From Colias croceus (taxonomy: Eukaryota; Arthropoda; Insecta; Lepidoptera; Pieridae): a stretch of 64,000 bases of DNA. The stretch lies in assembly GCF_905220415.1 (NCBI RefSeq), contig NC_059542.1, positions 434,001 to 498,000 of the forward strand, in the 5' to 3' direction. The notes under the pieces are model-generated. The model was not told the origin of the DNA. It searched no databases and saw only the letters and a list, made by a program, of their open reading frames with translations. Positions 57,814 through 64,000 of this stretch are shown one piece after another; within the stretch, counting starts at the first letter, position 1; every line of letters begins with the position of its first letter. The position numbers were made by a program, and so were the translations under genes.

Positions 57814-60800
57814 TATTTAATAAACATCACACACAATTTAAACCATTCCCAGAAAAAAACACATCAACAATAATTAATATTATACTTATCCTCCTAATGA
57901 ATTTCCCTCACCATGGCCGCAGTCTTACGGGCTCACGCGGGAATAGGCCTGTAAAGTGAGCAAACAACTCCGCAACTTGCTGCACTTAACGAGCCGTCAC
58001 GACTGTTTATATACTGTTTTATTGTTTATCATTTATATTATTACCTGGCTATGTGTTAAGTCCCCCGTTCTGTAGGGACTTACTACATCTGTTAAAGTGA
58101 CCGTGATGTTTCTTCTTAAATAGTCTCTACTATATTAATACTTAATTGTATTTATGTTTAGTTAATTAACAGTAAAAGTTTTAATACTATACTAATACTT
58201 ATAATTTTTTAAATCAAGTCACAAAGTTGTTTGTAGGACAGCATTAAGTTAGAATTTAATAGTATTTTGTTTATAATTTGTTAATGTTAATTAATAGATA
58301 TAAACACTAGTTATTGTGTGTGTTTGCGAATCCTTTTTTCTTTCAAAATGAATGGAAACGAAACCATACGGTAAAGCTAGTTCACGATAAATCCATCAAA
58401 GAATAGTTACATATTCAACAAAATAGACTGGAAACTGGAATTGAGTAGCGACTTAAAGTTTAACATTGTCTGTCCGTCGCTTGCATTACTTCAAAGCCAA
58501 AGACATTCTAGAAAAATTCGTCCAGAACTTTCTGATCTGGCTTTACGGAGATTTTATTTATTAAACGGCCTTCCGGAACGTTCACAAAGGAGATATTACG
58601 GAAGACAGATTCGATATTCTGTCTATAAAGAGTTCGCTTTTAATGTTTTGTTATAGTAGAGGATAACGAGTGTATCTTAAAATGTTTACATTAGCAGAAT
58701 AGAAGATTAATTTAATAGGTAAATGATTAAGCTTGTGTTTAAGCTTGTGTGTGTGTATTAAATTAATTAAACTTGTGTTTAAGTGTGTGTGTGAGTGTGC
58801 TTGTGGAATAGTTAGAGTCAGAAATAAATGACTAATAAACCACATTCAAAAGGACTTAATACTGACTAAAATATCCACATATTCCGAAATAAACGCTGGA
58901 CATCGTCGCTCCAAAAGATAAAAGTCCTAAACAACAAAGCGGCCCCAGACCCCAGTCCACAAACAATCCCCAGAACACCTAGTATTAATTAAGCAACTGG
59001 CAACAACTTTCTATTATCACATCGTATAATTAGAAAGTTCTGCCTAGGTATCACTTGGCAAGGCGAAATTACCGCGATCCAATTAAAGTAAATCCTTGAG
59101 TCGTGCAAAGCGAATTGAGTTAAATAATTACCGTGCGAGGGCAACGCGCATGATTGACAAACTGAGCAGTCGTCCTAATTAGTTCGCTGGTACATTGCGC
59201 GTCTGTTACACGGAGGTGTAATGTGCTGTTGTATGAGTACGTCGATGTACCTAACAAACGTTGCATGTAGTCATATTCAATTGTGTGTTCTAAAATTTAA
59301 AGGATGCAGATAACTGCTCCTGCTATGCGCTCTTGCGCAAATCTTGAAGTAAAATATGAGGAAAAGCATTTCAAACATTCTTCTTATATAAGTAAAGTAT
59401 GCTTAACAAAAACATGTCTTTTTTTCTGTTTAACGTAGAATTCAACATTTAAAGAAAAACTAAAAATACGTTTTGAGTACCTTAATTATTTTTGCCTTAT
59501 GATATAAATTTAACACCGTCGATATTTCAACACTATGTAAAATTAAACAGTTCAGAAATATACATAATATACATTTTTTAATATTGCGCTGTTTGGTGTA
59601 ACAGACAGCCGCTTCGCACGTCGCATCCGTGTGGCACATTACATACAAGGCTGCCGACACAAATCGCTCGCCTTGTGAACCTCGCGAGTGCAGGCGCGTC
59701 TCACACCGTACCTTAAGTAAACATTCAACCGTTAACTGAATATGATGGTACTAGTGTATTGTTTATTGCTTGGTTTGTGAAATAGAATTCGTATTCTGTT
59801 AAATGTGCTAGTGGTGATATTTTTTTTGACGTGACAACGTCTTATAATTCGATAAAGCCGGCTGCACGCACGAAAAAACATGACTCATGCGGCGTTACCT
59901 CGCTCTGTCTCATCTGAGGCGTTCCATGTAAGGCTTGAAGTGCGAGCGAGAGCGCGTAACGAGCGACAAAGAAGCACAATCGGACATTGTCACGTTCAAC
60001 TATCGTCAGTAAACCGACTTTACAGACAACCAATTTTTTATCAAATACCTACTAGGTATTTTAAGGAAAACTTTATATTTTTGATGCATACAAAAACAAA
60101 AAAATACATCAGTTCACAAAAAATCCTTATAATCCTCAAGATGAATATAGTGAGATGGTTGTTTTGGAATTATAAATATGTGATTTGATATAAACACTAT
60201 AATTTACACAACTAATCATAACACAAAACTGTAAAATAATATCCAACAAACTTGACAAAGGAGAATTTCCAACTAACTTAGAGTTGAGTGAGTGTTCCCG
60301 AAACCGCGCAGTCTAACTAAGTGGGTTCAAGTCGGTGCAATTAATTAGACACGCTGCGGTGCGGTTTATCAACTGGGCCACTCGTACCTCCGATATTGTG
60401 GAGCCTGTCTTGCAAGTTTACATTGATACCCGTGGATAGCCGCAGGATCGTTGCTGTTTGAAAGTGTTGATTTTTAGATTTGCTCCAACTTATTGCTGAT
60501 TTTAGAGCATTAATTAATTTTATTTCTAAGTATGAGATAGGTTGGTAGATATGTAGATATATAAAGGAAACTGAAATATTTGATCGATAAGCTAGATTAG
60601 AACCGGCTTATTGCATTTTACTTTACACTCGTAGTAGATTCCATGCAGAAAATAGGTGAAAAACGTGATTTATTCGAAAAATGTACAATTATTTTTATTT
60701 ACTTTCCTCATGAATACTTATGTCACAATACCTAGAAACCAATATACCAGACTACAAATACAAAAAAACTCGTATCTCCATTATCTGAACATGTTCGCAA

Positions 60801-61070
60801 CTAGTTTTCAATTCTAGTCGAGTTGCGAGATATTTTCTGTACACCGAAACTTTTATAAAGAATGATTTAGTTGGAATCGCTTGATAAACGGAGTTTTGAA
60901 CTACGAGTCTCCGCGATTAACTTTTTAGCAACAATTTACTAGAATGAATACAAGTTGAGAAAACGTTATGAGATACAAATAGGGCACGTGCTGGACTGTT
61001 TTAATATGATACTAGTAAAGACGTGGCTTTCGACCAGTTTCTGAATTGAGAATTGATTTGAGAAGGCTTA
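57814..61070. other. Intergenic stretch
   Basis: Contains a (GT)n-rich microsatellite at about 58735-58805 and a moderately GC-rich block at about 59640-60010. Short ORFs only; no supported gene. Confidence 0.5.
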
Positions 61071-61281
61071 TCTATACTAATATAAAAAAGCTGAAGAGTT
61101 TGTTTGTTTGTTTGTTTGAATGCGGTAATCTCAGGAACTACTGGTCCGATTTGAAAAATTCTTTCGGTCTTAGATAGCCCATTTATCAAGGAAATCTATA
61201 CGCTATACCATTATATTATTATCATTACGCTAAGACCAACAGGAGCAGAGCCACGCGGGTGAAACCGCGGAGCACAGCTAG
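61071..61281 (+). mobile_element. Helitron-like element, family 1, best-preserved ends
   Basis: Begins TCTATACTAATATA, ends GGAGCACAGCTAG, and lies between host A and T. A 5-bp hairpin (CGCGG/CCGCG) stands 10-12 nt before the CTAG terminus. These are the structural signs of a non-autonomous Helitron: TC start, CTRR end, 3' hairpin, AT target, no inverted repeats. Confidence 0.7.
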
Positions 61282-64000
61282 TGTCAGATACAATAAAATG
61301 CTTAAGTATGGTTTGAGACGTTGTTAACGACAAATACTTGATTCTGAAACCGGTCGGTTATTTATGTTTGTGATGAATTTTGAAAATTGAAGTAGGCATG
61401 TTGTTCCTCATTACTTCAATAAACAACGTGTGTAAGTTATTTCGAAATCGGTACTGTTGCATTGGGTTAACAGCAATGAACAGAGAATAATAGTAGTAGG
61501 TAGTTTAATTTTCTGGTAAATACGTGACACGTGAACCAATGACTACCTATTGAAAAGGGATTATCTTTATCTAGGTAAATAATACAAATTATCAAACCCA
61601 AGATGATGAATAAACAAAACAAACAATACAACAAAACAACAATATTCCTGACAACGTCAGTTCCTCGTTCGAGCTTTATACCGATGAGTATAATTCGAAT
61701 GAATAATGTTCTGTCACCTGTCTGCCGCCTTCCCTAATCCCCGGGATTCTTGAGAACTTGTAAATAATATTAAATTATAATTTTCAAGAGCAATTTTGGA
61801 ATGTCTCCATTCAATGTCATAATTGGTTAAAAAAATTGAGATCTTTTTGCGAAAGAATGATAGAAATTACTATGGCATTATTTCATGTAAAATCTAAAAC
61901 ACACAAACCACTAAAGCTTTTTCTAGCAGTATTTTATTAGATGTTAAAGGTTTAGCATTGAAGCATAGCTCTTGAAAAGCATTCCTTCCTGTCATAATTT
62001 TTACCCCATAACCACCGTGTTCCGCTGCTGCATTAATTAACAAAATTTAATTTGAACACAAAAAGTGTTGTCATAACAGGCCACAAATTATTCCCACCAA
62101 TTAAGGAGACAAAAGATCGCATATACGCCTAGCCGTTGACACCTGGTATTAATTTCCCCGGAGAGGGCTAAATTTTATCCCAATTTCCCGGGAAGTGTTA
62201 ACTTGCAAGTTTTGAGACTTATTAGTTTCAGTAGACGATGATATATCGTAGTACAGCTTTTAGTATGTTATTATGAAATTTTAGACTACCTAATTACTGT
62301 ATGAGCTAAATATCTAGCTAAATTTTTATGTATCTTTTTCTTTTTTATATTGTTTATAAATTATAGAGCACATACATGTTCAAATCATGTTCAGTGCGAA
62401 ATAATGTTATTAATAGTTTGATAGAGTATATTTGTTAAAGTATCAAAATTAGCCATTCATTTTTATATTCTCTCTATGAAAAGATAATAATAAAAATTCT
62501 TTAACAAAAACGAATGACAATTAGTATCAATGAATTAGGCCACAAGCACCAATAAATAACGATATTAAACAAACACTGGAAATATTCGAAAGCCGTTTTA
62601 TCGCGTGCAATTCAAGATAAAACGGCCGCGCCATGCATTTCAATTCAAATTTAACAAATTTAAATGTTGGAACTTTCAACGGACTGAAATGTTTTCTTAA
62701 TTTGTAACAAACTAAATGTAATGTGCATGCCAGCTGCAGGTTAGCGATTAAATGCAGTTAGCTGTTATTCATAGTGAATAAACTTTATTTGCGACTAGTT
62801 GTGCCCGCGACTTCTTCCGCGTTGATATTGTTTCGAGCCCGTGACACTCTTGTGATATTCGGATAAAAATAGCATAATATTTAAGTTGTGACTGCCACGC
62901 ACTAAGAGAAACGAGGCAGCTTCTTATAGGCTGAGCTTACTTGACTGACTGCTCTATTGTAGAGTAATTTTAAGTGGCATGAATGTTTTTATTACATTAT
63001 TCGATTATTTTAAGATATTGGTCTATTATCGAAGAAGGATCAAAGTATATTATCATCACGCTTAACCAATAAGAGTGGAGCAATGCGGGTAAAAGCGCGA
63101 GGCAGGGCTAGTAATAAAATAATGTTGTACTGGAAATTTACTACATTTAAGTCCTTTGCTATATTCTCATACAGAAATATTCACAAATTTTCATACTTGA
63201 ACCATCAGTTAAAGCAGATATTAGATGGCCAGGATAAACTGTAACAACGGGAGCAATGTGTTAACTTGTAACGTGATACAGGGACTCATATAAAATTCCT
63301 ACATTGCTTTGTACGTGTCACGAATATTAATTTGATGTAGAACGAATATTTTTCATTTCCACAATTTCTTTATTAACAGTGAAATGGTTGTAAATCAGCG
63401 CTGTACGGTGAACGTCATCACTACATCGTTTAAAACTTAACTTCCCGCTATGTAGGTATCGCTTATGTATAGCTTAGACATTTTGATGCATTTTTTTTTA
63501 ATACAATTATATAGAGTTGTTTTCAAGGAAGGTTTAAGTAATGTTATTTGCGTCTCTTATAGTATTTCATTGTCTGTATTATTTTGTGCATCTCATATAA
63601 TAATATGAAAACTATTATAGTCTAAACTAGACACTTTTGTTCCAATATACGATTATTTAAGTTACTACCCGGTACTAGGCGAGCAGAGCAATGGAACACA
63701 TAAGTACAGTTACTACCACGGACCGAAATCTAAGAAAATATCCTTTTGAAAACGTGTTTCAAGTAGGTACTGTTCAGCGATTTCCAACGTGTGTAATCTA
63801 CAAGTTATCTCATGACAATATACTGTATAAAAATGATATAAAACTTTTATTGTTCGCGAGATTTTATCCGCCGTGAAACGTAAACATAGCAAATGATTCC
63901 ATCGCGGTATGATCCGTTTTATCGCCTGTTTAAATATATGCTACTTTAGTATACTTACGATGTTTTATATGTTCTTGCGTGTGATATAAACTTATAGTAT
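61282..64000. other. Intergenic stretch
   Basis: A degraded Helitron-like 3' half ends at 63111. A short ORF at 63691 with a donor-like CAA|GTAGGT is noted but unsupported. Nothing else recognised. Confidence 0.45.
62996..63111 (+). mobile_element. Degraded Helitron-like 3' part
   Basis: ATCATCACGCTTAACCAATAAGAG and GCGGGTAAAAGCGCGAGGCAGGGCTAG match the 3' half of family 1 with several changes. The 5' limit is approximate. Confidence 0.45.

Noticed and set aside
61001..61189. 62-codon minus-strand ORF
   Set aside because: Lies in a Helitron-like repeat; similar frames recur wherever that repeat occurs.
63691..63876. Short ORF with donor-like site after 24 codons
   Set aside because: One weak donor and no other support.

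Overview
The window looks like AT-rich insect nuclear DNA, most likely from a moth or butterfly. Three things support this: a multi-exon immunoglobulin-superfamily neuronal receptor gene that reads as an insect DIP (Dpr-interacting protein), a large load of short interspersed repeats of types I recognise from Lepidoptera (tRNA-derived SINEs, Helitron-like ~200-bp elements with TC...CTAG ends, piggyBac-like and TA-flanked MITEs), and short exons with canonical GT-AG introns. No prokaryotic organisation is present.

Layout. 1-1268: AT-rich, no gene seen. 1269-3719: the most unusual structure, a ~2.4-kb fold-back array of 310-bp units. Each unit carries a tRNA-like gene followed by a T6 pol III terminator. 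Four tRNA copies lie on the minus strand, then, after an abrupt inversion at 2349/2350, one truncated and four complete copies lie on the plus strand. The whole array sits between 13-bp direct repeats. 3974-5198: a 5'-truncated RTE-like non-LTR retrotransposon on the minus strand, with a 15-bp target-site duplication and a TAAG tail. 7085-8624: nested retroposon debris (SINE, LINE 3' end, second SINE, Helitron-like element).

11884-30329 (plus strand): eight exons of a DIP-delta-like gene covering most of Ig1, all of Ig2 and Ig3, a basic linker and a C-terminal hydrophobic GPI-type tail. The reading frame stays open across all seven junctions. The exons for the signal peptide and the start of Ig1 were not found and are probably upstream of the window. 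Its introns hold a 952-bp internally deleted piggyBac-like element, several hairpin MITEs, a 608-bp TA-flanked MITE and Helitron-like repeats.

31500-38734: long non-coding stretch with Helitron-like repeats. 38735-44619: a complete BEL/Pao LTR retrotransposon with 156-bp LTRs that read as identical, one uninterrupted 1718-residue Gag-Pol frame and a 5-bp target duplication, so a recent and possibly autonomous insertion. 44620-64000: mostly non-coding and repeat-rich. It holds two modest ORFs that may encode small secreted proteins (49345-49812 plus; 51047-51442 minus), a very small secreted-peptide candidate (50203), a convincing terminal exon of an unidentified gene (57147-57282) and several Helitron-like copies.

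Apart from the DIP exons the window is dominated by mobile DNA of several ages. The freshest-looking insertions are the fold-back tRNA array, the RTE fragment and the BEL/Pao element.
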